From contig NZ_AP022584.1 of assembly GCF_010731675.1 (NCBI RefSeq), forward strand, positions 744,001 through 808,000: DNA of 64,000 bases. Reading direction: 5' to 3'. The position numbers and the translations under genes were made by a program. This stretch comes from Mycobacterium marseillense. GTDB lineage: Bacteria; Actinomycetota; Actinomycetes; Mycobacteriales; Mycobacteriaceae. Shown piece after piece: positions 30,184-39,126 of this stretch (position 1 is its first letter; the number at the start of each line of letters is the position of its first letter). The notes under the pieces were generated by a model that was given only the letters and a program-made list of their open reading frames with translations, was not told the DNA's origin and ran no database searches.

Positions 30184-30762
30184 ATGCAGCGACTTGACCT
30201 GGTGGTCGGGCCGAACGGTGCCGGCAAGTCGACCTTCATCGCGTTCACCCTGGCGCGACTGCTGCCCGGCAGCCTGGTGGTCAACGCCGACGAAATCGCT
30301 AGGCAGCGCTGGCCGGAGGAGCCGGCGGGGCACGCCTACGACGCCGCGCGAATCGCCGCCGAGACCCGCGCGAAGCTGATCGACCTGGGGCGGTCGCTCA
30401 TCGCGGAGACCGTGTTCTCCCACCCGTCGAAGCTCGACCTCATCCACTCCGCCCGCCGCGCGGGCTTCAGCGTCATCGTGCACGCATTGCTCATCCCGGA
30501 AGACCTCGCCGTCGAACGTGTCCGGCACCGCGTGCGCGCCGGCGGCCATGACGTACCGGAAACCAAGGTCCGCGAGCGCCATCGCCGCTTATGGACACCG
30601 GTCACCGAGGCCGTCGCGCTGGCCGACATCGCCACCGTCTACGACAACAGCCGCCTGCGCGGGCCGCGCATCGTCGCCCGCCTCAGCGGCGGCATGACGG
30701 TCGGTCGCCCCGACTGGCCGGCGTGGACGCCAGGGACCCTGGGGTCACGCTGGACGGACTAG
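30184..30762 (+). CDS. Zeta-type toxin kinase
   Basis: This 192-residue P-loop kinase has GPNGAGKST at 9-17, NADEIARQRWP, a catalytic-type Arg/Glu region and RVRHRVRAGGHDVP. This is the pattern of zeta toxins and related kinases. Zeta toxins phosphorylate UDP-N-acetylglucosamine and block cell-wall synthesis; this has not been shown for the mycobacterial type. It lies just downstream of the ParD-like antitoxin, rather than the classical epsilon antitoxin, so the module is a hybrid type. No transmembrane segment. Confidence 0.82.
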   Translation: MQRLDLVVGPNGAGKSTFIAFTLARLLPGSLVVNADEIARQRWPEEPAGHAYDAARIAAETRAKLIDLGRSLIAETVFSHPSKLDLIHSARRAGFSVIVHALLIPEDLAVERVRHRVRAGGHDVPETKVRERHRRLWTPVTEAVALADIATVYDNSRLRGPRIVARLSGGMTVGRPDWPAWTPGTLGSRWTD

Positions 30763-30838
30763 GTCTGATGGCCCGGCTCCCCACTCGCGCCGTTGCGGCG
30801 CTCGCCGTCATCGGACTAGGTCCACCAGCCCGACGCAA

Positions 30839-31906
30839 TTACCAGGCCAGCTTGCGGCGGCCGGTCTCGACCTGCCCGCCGACGCGCTCGCGCGCGGTGT
30901 CGGCGAGGTGGCTGCCGCGCTTGCGCGCGGTTTCGGCGAGTTCCTCGGAGCGTGCCCGCGCCGTGTCGGCCAGCTTCTCACTGCGCTTGCGTGCCTTCTT
31001 GGCCAGCTTCTCACTGCGCTTGCGTGCCTTCTTGGCCAGTGGCGCGGCGCGGTCGGCGGCCTCGTCGGCCAGCTCTTCGCCGCGCTTGCGTGCCTTCTCG
31101 GCCAGATAGGCGGCGCGGTCGGCGGCCTCGTCGGCCCATTCCTCGCCGCGCTTGCGTGCCTTCTTCGCCAGCGGCCTGCTTCGCTCGGCCGCGGTGCTGG
31201 CCAATTCGCGGCCGCGTTCCAGCGCGGTCTCGGCATACGGTGCACCGCGGTGCGCTGCCGTGCTGGCCAATTCGCGGCCGCGTTCCAGCGCGGCTTCGGC
31301 ATAGGGCGCACCCCGTTCCGCGGCGGTGCTGGCCAATTCGCGGCCACGTTCGGCACCGACCTGCAAGCCGTGCGCGATCCGGTCGCCCAGCTCCGAAAAA
31401 TCTGCGTCGAAGGTCGAATCGTCGGATCCGGGCCACGCCGACGACACCCGGTCCGAGAGCCGTTCGGCCGCCCGGCGTCCGCGCCACCCCAGCGACGGCT
31501 TGCCCGCGGTGTCGGCGGAGGCGATCAACAAGCCGCCCAACAGGCTGAGGTCGGTCAGAAACTGCTGACGTTTCTGCGCTTTGGCCGCGGGATCGCTTTC
31601 GTTCCAGAACGAGTGCGCCCCGATGTTGGCGGGCAACACCGTCACCGCCAGCGCGGCCGACGCGATGCGGGGAAGCTTGCCGGTGGCAAGGAGCAGGCCG
31701 CCACCGATCTGGACGGCCGCGGTGATTTGGGCGACCGTTTCGGGGTCGCTCGGAATGTTGCCGCTCACCGAATCTGGCAACGCCTGGAGGCCATCCACCG
31801 CCGGCGCCGCCGCCTGGGCCGCCGATTTGGGATTGAGTAGTGAATTGACTCCTTGCCCGATGAACGCGACTGACAACAGGGGTCGCGCGATTCTCCTGAT
31901 CACCAT
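30839..31906 (-). CDS. DoxX-like membrane protein with long repetitive amphipathic tail
   Basis: This is a 355-residue protein. The first 150 residues form a DoxX-like four-helix membrane domain (starting MVIRRIARPLLSVAFIGQG). The remainder is about 150 residues of repeated, highly charged helix built on an 11-residue period. Three 22-residue units of the type ERGRELASTAAERG are followed by two of the type KARKRGEELADEAADRAA and shorter KARKRSEKLA units. The tail resembles apolipoprotein- or LEA-like amphipathic helices that lie on membranes or bind lipids. The ATG at 31906 is preferred over one 11 codons earlier. Convergent with the zeta toxin. Confidence 0.82.
   Translation of the reverse strand: MVIRRIARPLLSVAFIGQGVNSLLNPKSAAQAAAPAVDGLQALPDSVSGNIPSDPETVAQITAAVQIGGGLLLATGKLPRIASAALAVTVLPANIGAHSFWNESDPAAKAQKRQQFLTDLSLLGGLLIASADTAGKPSLGWRGRRAAERLSDRVSSAWPGSDDSTFDADFSELGDRIAHGLQVGAERGRELASTAAERGAPYAEAALERGRELASTAAHRGAPYAETALERGRELASTAAERSRPLAKKARKRGEEWADEAADRAAYLAEKARKRGEELADEAADRAAPLAKKARKRSEKLAKKARKRSEKLADTARARSEELAETARKRGSHLADTARERVGGQVETGRRKLAW
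30968..31349. repeat. In-frame tandem repeats (66- and 33-base periods)
   Basis: Within the DoxX-like gene the sequence GTGCTGGCCAATTCGCGGCC recurs at 31194, 31260 and 31326, an exact 66-base period. A 33-base unit containing TTCTCACTGCGCTTGCG is duplicated around 30968-31033. The periods are multiples of 33 bases and keep the frame, coding for 11- and 22-residue helical repeats. Near identity at DNA level suggests recent slippage or unequal exchange, so copy number may vary between strains. Confidence 0.85.
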
Positions 31907-32001
31907 GGCCCGTGTATTACCCGACTGCCTATCGAGCAAACCGCGACGCCGATTTGCGCAGCTAGGGCGGCGCCGCGGCCCGCCCGGATAGTCTGGAGCC
32001 C

Positions 32002-32562
32002 GTGCGAGCGTTGATCATCGTCGACGTGCAAAACGATTTCTGCGAGGGTGGCGCCGTGCCGGTGACCGGCGGCGCCGCCGTGGCGCCCGCCATCAACACC
32101 TACCTGGCCGGCTCGCCGGGCTATCGCCACGTGGTGGCGACCCAGGACTTCCACATCGACCCGGGCGAGCACTTCTCCGACCGGCCGGACTATTCCTCGA
32201 CCTGGCCCCCGCACTGCGTCGCCGGCAGCGTGGGCGCGGAACTTCGCCCCGACTTGGACACCACGCCCATCGACGCCGTCTTTCGCAAAGGCGCGTACTC
32301 CGCGGGGTACAGCGGCTTCGACGGCGCCGACCAGAACGGCACGCCCCTCCTGGAGTGGTTGCGGCAGCGCGGCGTTGACGACGTCGACGTGGTCGGCATC
32401 GCCACCGACCATTGCGTCCGGCGGACCGCCGAGGACGCGGCCCGGGCCGGTCTGAGGACCCGGGTGATCGTGGACCTGACCGCGGCCACGGCACCGGACT
32501 CCGCCGCCCAGGCGCTGGCGGACATGGAATCCGTTGGCGTCGAATTGGTGGGGGGACCCTGA
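32002..32562 (+). CDS. pncA: Nicotinamidase / pyrazinamidase PncA
   Basis: This 186-residue enzyme deamidates nicotinamide to nicotinate in NAD salvage and activates the drug pyrazinamide. Numbering is identical to M. tuberculosis PncA. The catalytic triad Asp8, Lys96, Cys138 is intact, and the Fe/metal site has Asp49, His51, His57 and His71. His57, replaced by Asp in pyrazinamide-resistant M. bovis, is retained. GTG start. Its stop overlaps the start of the Rv2042c-like gene (TGATG), as expected for the conserved pncA locus. Confidence 0.97.
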   Translation: MRALIIVDVQNDFCEGGAVPVTGGAAVAPAINTYLAGSPGYRHVVATQDFHIDPGEHFSDRPDYSSTWPPHCVAGSVGAELRPDLDTTPIDAVFRKGAYSAGYSGFDGADQNGTPLLEWLRQRGVDDVDVVGIATDHCVRRTAEDAARAGLRTRVIVDLTAATAPDSAAQALADMESVGVELVGGP

Positions 32563-33362
32563 TGGTGGTGCCGCTGGACCGGGAACGTCTGCTCGCGGCG
32601 GTGGAGCGCTCGCCGCAGGCGGCCGCCGCGCACGATCGCACCGGATGGGTGGGGCTGTTCACCGGCGACGCCCGCGTCCAGGACCCGGTGGGTTCGCGGC
32701 CCCACGTGGGGCATGAGCAGATCGGCCGCTTCTACGACACGTTCATCGGCCCGCGCGACATCAAATTCCATCGCGATCTCGACATCGTCTTCGGCACGGC
32801 GGTGCTGCGCGATCTCGAGCTCGAGGTCGCCATGGGTCCCGCCGTGACCATGTACATTCCCGCGTTGCTGCGCTACGACCTCCGAGAAGCCAACGGCGAC
32901 TGGCTGATCGGCCAACTACGGGCGTATTGGGAGCTGCCCGCCATGATGGCGCAGTTCCTGCGCGCCGGGCCGGGCGCGGTGAGCCCCGCGCTGCACCTGT
33001 CCAAAGGCCTGCTGACCAATCAGGGATGGCAGGGGACCGCCGGATTCATGGCCGGATTCCGGCGCGTGGGTGCGCGCCACCAACGGCTGGTGCGCAGTTT
33101 TGTGGCGGCCGCCGCGCGAGGAGACACGTTCGTCGCGGCGCGGACGCTGTCACCAAGGGCCACAATAACTTTGGGTGATCGCGACCCGCTCGAACCGGCC
33201 GAACTGGTGGAACAACTGAACGGGGCCGGTGCGACCAAGGTGATCAGCGCCGGCCCGACGGTCGCGGTCTCGATCAACTCCGACCACGGGCGCGCCATCC
33301 TGTTCGCCGATGTGGCGTGGCGCCGCAACGCCATCAACCGGATCCGGTACTTTCCCGGCTGA
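32562..33362 (+). CDS. SnoaL/NTF2-like conserved protein (Rv2042c-like)
   Basis: This 266-residue protein has two NTF2/SnoaL-like cone domains (about 1-130 and 150-266). The first shows the family pattern in VGLFTGDARVQDPVGS and HEQIGRFYDTF. No complete catalytic set is evident. It overlaps the pncA stop. Size and position agree with M. tuberculosis Rv2042c (about 265 residues), a conserved protein of unknown function. Ligand binding or a small isomerase role is possible. Confidence 0.83.
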   Translation: MVVPLDRERLLAAVERSPQAAAAHDRTGWVGLFTGDARVQDPVGSRPHVGHEQIGRFYDTFIGPRDIKFHRDLDIVFGTAVLRDLELEVAMGPAVTMYIPALLRYDLREANGDWLIGQLRAYWELPAMMAQFLRAGPGAVSPALHLSKGLLTNQGWQGTAGFMAGFRRVGARHQRLVRSFVAAAARGDTFVAARTLSPRATITLGDRDPLEPAELVEQLNGAGATKVISAGPTVAVSINSDHGRAILFADVAWRRNAINRIRYFPG

Positions 33363-33373
33363 TCCGGCGATGT

Positions 33374-33724
33374 TCAGCGGGCGACCATCAGCGCCAGCGA
33401 CGTCGCGGACAGGCACAAGTAGGCCGCCGGGAACGCGATGTTGTACAGGACGCGCGCCTTCACGTGCGTCAACACCGCGCCGACGAAAAACAGAACCAGG
33501 CCCGCGGCGGCCGCGATGCCCAATTGGCGTGGACCCAACAGCCCGACCACGATCCCGGCGGCCCCGGCCAGCTTCACCGCGCCCAGCGCCGGTAACCAGG
33601 AACGGGGCACGCCGACTTGGGCGGAGTTCGCCAGCACGAATCGAGCCGGAACGAAATCGGCGATGGCGATTGCGGCGGTGACGGCCGCGGTCGACAGCGT
33701 GATCACGACAAGTGCGGTGTTCAT
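33374..33724 (-). CDS. DoxX-like small membrane protein
   Basis: This is a 116-residue protein with four hydrophobic helices, of the DoxX-like class. An Arg/Pro turn after helix 1 (FVPARFVLANSAQVGVPRSWLP) is typical. It is transcribed divergently from the ECF sigma gene at 33890, a pairing seen repeatedly for ECF41 sigma factors and DoxX or carboxymuconolactone-type proteins. The expected location is the cytoplasmic membrane, and a role in redox or stress physiology is suspected. A ribosome site AAGGG lies about nine bases before the ATG. Confidence 0.85.
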   Translation of the reverse strand: MNTALVVITLSTAAVTAAIAIADFVPARFVLANSAQVGVPRSWLPALGAVKLAGAAGIVVGLLGPRQLGIAAAAGLVLFFVGAVLTHVKARVLYNIAFPAAYLCLSATSLALMVAR

Positions 33725-33889
33725 CTGGATCAATCCCTTGTCGCGCAGCGAATTCCGCCACGAATTGTCTGGTTGGTGAGCGCGCCGCGGCGCACAATCG
33801 GTAGGGTCATGGTGTTGGTCTCCTTCGCGACAGGAAGTCCGGTGGACGCGGTCATCTCCTTGACGATTTCCGTGCAGAAAAGGTGACCC

Positions 33890-34861
33890 ATGAGCGCAAC
33901 AACGGATTTGGTGGCTCTCGCACAGCGCTTCGACGCGGACCGGCGCCACCTGCGATCGGTCGCGTTCCAGCTTTTGGGCTCGGTGGCCGACGCGGACGAC
34001 GCGGTGCAGTCGGCGTGGCTGAAGGCCAGCCGCGCGGACTTTCACGCCGTCGACAACCTCTCCGGTTGGTTCACGACGATCACTGCCCGTGAGGCGCTGG
34101 ACCAGCTGCGGGCGCGCAAGCGGCGGGCCGAGCAGCCCCTCGCCGAACCCGACGAGCTGGACCGGCTGGCTGAGGCGGCGTCGGCCCCTGCCGACGAGGA
34201 CGCGCTGCTGGCCGAGTCGGTGAGCAGCGCCCTGCTCGTCGTGCTCGACCGCCTCTCACCGGCACAGCGCGTCGCTTTCGTGCTGCACGACGTGTTCGCC
34301 ATGCCATTCGAGACGATCGCCGCGTTGTTGCACCGGTCGCCGGATGCCGCGAAGAAACTCGCCAGCCGGGCCCGCGGCCGCCTGCATGCCGCCCCGCCCG
34401 CCGCACCCCGCGGCACCCCCGACCACCTCGAGGTGGTCGAGGCGTTTTTGGCGGCCTGCCGCGGCGGCGACATCGCCGGTCTGCTCGAGCTGCTGGCTCC
34501 CGACGTTGTGCGCACGGTCGACCGGGCCCTGGTGCCCGCCGACGTGCCCACCACGGTGCGCGGCGCCAGGCAGGTCGCCGAGGAGACCCGCCGTTTCACC
34601 CGGCGGGCGCGCGCCGGTGCTGTCATGCTCATCGACGGGACACCGGGCATCGTGATCGCCACCCACGGGCGCGCTCAAATTCTGCTGGTGATCGGCATCG
34701 GGGCCGACGGTCGCATCCACACGATCGACATCACCGGCGACGCCGAGCGCATCCGACGGGCGGCGCTGACGTTGCCACGCCGGCCGATCCAGGAACATCA
34801 CAACCTCATCGGGTACCAAGGACGTCAGAGGGAGCCGGCCGACGGCCGGGACCACGGCTAG
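33890..34861 (+). CDS. ECF41-type sigma factor with SnoaL-like C-terminal domain
   Basis: This 323-residue sigma factor has region 2 (about 10-80, LLGSVADADDAVQSAWLK), region 4 (about 125-175, LSPAQRVAFVLHDVF and FETIAALLHRSPDAAKKLASRARGRL) and a fused SnoaL-like domain (about 185-290). This is the ECF41/SigJ architecture. In that group the C-terminal domain regulates activity in place of an anti-sigma factor. The divergent DoxX-like gene is a probable target. It separates the Rv2042c- and Rv2041c-like genes, which I recall as adjacent in M. tuberculosis, so it looks like a local insertion. Confidence 0.9.
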   Translation: MSATTDLVALAQRFDADRRHLRSVAFQLLGSVADADDAVQSAWLKASRADFHAVDNLSGWFTTITAREALDQLRARKRRAEQPLAEPDELDRLAEAASAPADEDALLAESVSSALLVVLDRLSPAQRVAFVLHDVFAMPFETIAALLHRSPDAAKKLASRARGRLHAAPPAAPRGTPDHLEVVEAFLAACRGGDIAGLLELLAPDVVRTVDRALVPADVPTTVRGARQVAEETRRFTRRARAGAVMLIDGTPGIVIATHGRAQILLVIGIGADGRIHTIDITGDAERIRRAALTLPRRPIQEHHNLIGYQGRQREPADGRDHG

Positions 34862-34873
34862 ACCGGGAGAGCC

Positions 34874-36199
34874 ATGCTCGATAAGCCGTTCGGACGGCGC
34901 AGCCTGCTGCGGGGCGCCGGCGCGCTGTCCGCCGCCGCGCTGGCGCCGTGGTCCGCCGGATGCGCTCCCGACGACGACGCGCTGACCTTCTTTTTCGCGG
35001 CCAATCCGGACGAGCGTGAGGCGAGGATGCGCATCGTCGACGAGTTCGCGCGCCGCCATCCCGACATCAAGGTGCGTGCGGTGTTGTCCGGGCCGGGCGT
35101 CATGCAACAGCTTTCGACGTTTTGTGTCGGCGGCAAATGCCCCGACGTGCTGATGACGTGGGAACTTTCTTACGCTGAACTCGCCGACCGCGGCGTGCTG
35201 CTGGATCTCGACGACCTGTTGGCGCGGGACAAAGCGTTCGCCCAGCAGCTCAAAGCGGACAGTATTCCGGCGCTGTATGAAACGTTCAGGTTCAACGGAA
35301 GACAGTTCGCGCTCCCCGAACAGTGGTCGGGAAACTACCTGTTCTACAACAAGCGGTTGTTCGCCGACGCCGGGGTACCGGCCCCGCCCAGCACGTGGGA
35401 ACGGCCTTGGGATTTCAGCGAATTCCTGGACACCGCACGCGCGCTGACCAAGCGCGACGCCTCCGGGCGGGCTGCGCAGTACGGCTTCGTCAACACCTGG
35501 GTGTCGACCTACTCGGCGGGATTGTTCGCGATGAACAACGGCGTCCCGTGGTCCCACCCGCGGGTGAATCCGACCCACCTCAATTTCGACGACGCCGCCT
35601 TCCAGGAGGCGGTGCAGTTCTACGCCGACCTGGCCAACGAACATCGGGTCGCGCCGAACGCATCGGAGACGCAGTCGATGTCCACCCCCAACCTGTTCGC
35701 GGTGGGGCGGGCGGCGATCGCGCTGGGTGGGCACTGGCGCTACCAAACCTACCTGCGCGCCGAGGACCTCGATTTCGACGTCGCGCCGTTGCCGGTCGGT
35801 CCGGCGCTGGCCAACCGAGGAGCCGCGTGTTCGGACGTCGGCGCCACCGGGCTGGGCATCTCGTCGACCAGTCCACGCAAGGAACAGGCCTGGGAGTTCG
35901 TGAAATTCGCGACGGGTCCCATCGGCCAGGCGCTGATCGGTGAATCCTGCCTGTTCGTTCCCGTCCTGCGGTCGGCCCTCAATTCGGAAGGTTTCGCCAA
36001 CGCCCATCGAAGGATCGGCAATCTGAGCGTGCTCACCGAAGGCCCGGCGTTTTCGCAAGGCTTGCCGATCACGCCGGCGTGGGAGAAGGTGAACGCCTTG
36101 ATGGACCGCAACTTTGGCCCCATCCTGCGGGGGCGCGAACCGGCGACGTCGTTGGCAGGCCTGTCCCGCTCCGTCGACGAAGTGCTGCGCAGCCCATGA
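34874..36199 (+). CDS. Sugar ABC transporter substrate-binding lipoprotein (Rv2041c-like)
   Basis: This 441-residue family 1 solute-binding protein has a signal with twin Arg (GRRSLLRGAG) and lipobox WSAGC (Cys about 30), so it is probably Tat-exported and lipid-anchored. The body has the typical pattern PDVLMTWELSYAELADRGVLLDL and a late WEFVKFATGP. It delivers a sugar or polyol to the permeases encoded next. The operon of binding protein, two permeases and ATPase corresponds to Rv2041c-Rv2038c. The substrate is not readable from sequence. Its stop overlaps the next start (ATGA). Confidence 0.92.
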   Translation: MLDKPFGRRSLLRGAGALSAAALAPWSAGCAPDDDALTFFFAANPDEREARMRIVDEFARRHPDIKVRAVLSGPGVMQQLSTFCVGGKCPDVLMTWELSYAELADRGVLLDLDDLLARDKAFAQQLKADSIPALYETFRFNGRQFALPEQWSGNYLFYNKRLFADAGVPAPPSTWERPWDFSEFLDTARALTKRDASGRAAQYGFVNTWVSTYSAGLFAMNNGVPWSHPRVNPTHLNFDDAAFQEAVQFYADLANEHRVAPNASETQSMSTPNLFAVGRAAIALGGHWRYQTYLRAEDLDFDVAPLPVGPALANRGAACSDVGATGLGISSTSPRKEQAWEFVKFATGPIGQALIGESCLFVPVLRSALNSEGFANAHRRIGNLSVLTEGPAFSQGLPITPAWEKVNALMDRNFGPILRGREPATSLAGLSRSVDEVLRSP

Positions 36200-37164
36200 C
36201 CGCGATGCACTCGGGTGGCGCGACCGCTCCAGCGCGGAAGGCGCGCGGAAAAGCTCAGGACAACCCGAGCCCATGGCGCCGGCGCGCCTGGGCGGGCCGG
36301 CTGTTCGTCGCGCCCAACCTGGTTGCGGTCGCCGTGTTCATGCTCTTTCCGCTGGGCTTCTCGCTCTACATGAGCTTCCAGCGGTGGGACGTGTTCACCC
36401 CGCCGAAATTCGTGGGACTGAAGAACTTCGGGGAACTGTTCACCTCGGATCCGCTGTTCCTGATCGCGATCCGCAACACGGTGATCTTCACCCTGGGGAC
36501 GGTGGTGCCCACCGTGGTCATCAGTTTGGCCGTCGCCGGTGTGCTGAACCAGAAAGTCAGGGGCATCAGCGTTTTCCGCACCATTGTCTTTCTCCCCTTG
36601 GCGATCTCGTCGGTGGTCATGGCCGTGGTGTGGCAGTTCGTTTTCAATACCGACAATGGCTTGCTCAACATCATGCTGGGCTGGTTTGGGCTCGGCCCCG
36701 TCCCGTGGTTGGTCGAACCGCGCTGGGCCATGGTCTCGCTGTGCATCGTCAGCGTGTGGCGCAGCGTGCCGTTCGCCGCGGTCGTCTTGTTGGCCGCGAT
36801 GCAGGGTGTGCCGGGGACGGTGTACGAGGCGGCCAAGATCGACGGAGCCGGCGAGATAAGGCAATTCGTCTCGATCACGGTCCCGTTGATCCGGGGGTCG
36901 ATCTCGTTTGTGGTCATCATCTCGGTCATCCACGCCTTCCAGGCGTTTGACATGGTCTACGTCCTCACCGGCGCCAACGGCGGACCGGAATCGGCGACCT
37001 ACGTCCTGGGCATCATGCTGTTCCAGCACGCGTTTTCGTTCCTCGAGTTCGGCTACGCATCCGCGCTGGCGTGGGTGATGTTCGCGGTCCTGCTGGTGCT
37101 GACCGTGGTGCAGTTGAAAGTCAGCCATCGACGTTCTTTGGAGACTTCGCGTGGGCTTAAGTGA
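36196..37164 (+). CDS. Sugar ABC transporter permease (UgpA/MalF type)
   Basis: This 322-residue inner-membrane permease has six helices and the cytoplasmic EAA loop EAAKIDGAGEIRQF, which docks the ATPase. A basic N-terminal tail (about 30 residues) precedes helix 1. It overlaps both neighbours: four bases with the binding protein and 14 bases with the second permease, indicating tight translational coupling. Corresponds to Rv2040c. Confidence 0.93.
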   Translation: MTAMHSGGATAPARKARGKAQDNPSPWRRRAWAGRLFVAPNLVAVAVFMLFPLGFSLYMSFQRWDVFTPPKFVGLKNFGELFTSDPLFLIAIRNTVIFTLGTVVPTVVISLAVAGVLNQKVRGISVFRTIVFLPLAISSVVMAVVWQFVFNTDNGLLNIMLGWFGLGPVPWLVEPRWAMVSLCIVSVWRSVPFAAVVLLAAMQGVPGTVYEAAKIDGAGEIRQFVSITVPLIRGSISFVVIISVIHAFQAFDMVYVLTGANGGPESATYVLGIMLFQHAFSFLEFGYASALAWVMFAVLLVLTVVQLKVSHRRSLETSRGLK

Positions 37165-37993
37165 GGGTGTCATCAGGCGGACCGCGATGCGCGGCGGCAT
37201 GGTCTATGCCGCGCTGCTCGCCATCGCTTGGTGCGCGCTGTTCCCGATCGCCTGGGCGGTGTCGGGCTCGCTGAAAACCGAGGGCGAGGTCAGCGAGCCC
37301 ACCCTGCTGCCGGCGCACCCGCGGTGGTCCAACTACACCGAAGTGTTCGCGCTGCTGCCGTTCGGGCGGATGTTCTTCAACACCGTGCTGTACGCGGGCT
37401 GTGTCACCGCGGGGCACGTGTTCTTTTGCTCGCTGGCCGGATATGCGTTCGCGCGACTGGATTTCCGCGGCCGCGACGCGCTGTTCGTGGTGTATTTGGG
37501 CACGCTGATGGTACCGCTGACGGTGACGGTGATCCCGCAGTTCCTCGTCATGCGGGCGCTGGGATGGGTCGACACTCCCTGGGCGATGATCGTACCGGGT
37601 TTCTTCGGCAGTGCGTTCGGCACGTACCTGATGCGGCAATTCTTCCGGACCCTGCCCACCGATCTGGAGGAAGCGGCGATCCTCGACGGCTGTTCGCCGT
37701 GGCAGGTCTATTGGCGAATCCTGCTGCCCCACGCCAGGCCGGCGGTGATGGTGCTCGCGGTGCTCACCTGGGTCAACGTCTGGAACGATTTTCTCTGGCC
37801 GCTGTTGATGATTCAGCGCAACAGTCTGGCCACTCTGACGCTGGGGCTGGTCCGGATGAAGGGTGAATACGTTGCCCGATGGCCGGTCCTGATGGCGACC
37901 TCGATCCTCATCATGCTGCCGCTGGTCGTCATCTACGCGTTCGCGCAGCGCTCGTTCGTTCGCGGCATCGCGGTCACCGGGATGGGTGGGTGA
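37151..37993 (+). CDS. Sugar ABC transporter permease (UgpE/MalG type)
   Basis: This is a 280-residue permease with six helices and EAA loop EAAILDGCSPWQVYWRI. GTG start inside the end of the previous gene. It forms the second half of the membrane channel of the importer with the 36196 gene. It corresponds to Rv2039c. The typical periplasmic segment after helix 1 (GSLKTEGEVSEPTLLPAHP) is present. Confidence 0.93.
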   Translation: MGLSEGVIRRTAMRGGMVYAALLAIAWCALFPIAWAVSGSLKTEGEVSEPTLLPAHPRWSNYTEVFALLPFGRMFFNTVLYAGCVTAGHVFFCSLAGYAFARLDFRGRDALFVVYLGTLMVPLTVTVIPQFLVMRALGWVDTPWAMIVPGFFGSAFGTYLMRQFFRTLPTDLEEAAILDGCSPWQVYWRILLPHARPAVMVLAVLTWVNVWNDFLWPLLMIQRNSLATLTLGLVRMKGEYVARWPVLMATSILIMLPLVVIYAFAQRSFVRGIAVTGMGG

Positions 37994-37995
37994 TC

Positions 37996-39066
<1,071 letters not shown>

Positions 39067-39126
39067 TCGTGCTCCCGGTTTTCGGCGCGCCGCGCGGGCG
39101 CGGCCCGGCCCGGTCCGGCTAGGCTG

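Noticed and set aside
30968..31349. Regular repeats as a CRISPR array or minisatellite outside genes
   Set aside because: The repeats have no spacers, have 33/66-base periods in frame and code for helical protein repeats inside the DoxX-like gene.
34256..36274. Open frame of 672 codons on the minus strand over the sigma factor and sugar-binding genes
   Set aside because: Antisense to two well-supported genes, with no domain pattern and no suitable ribosome site.
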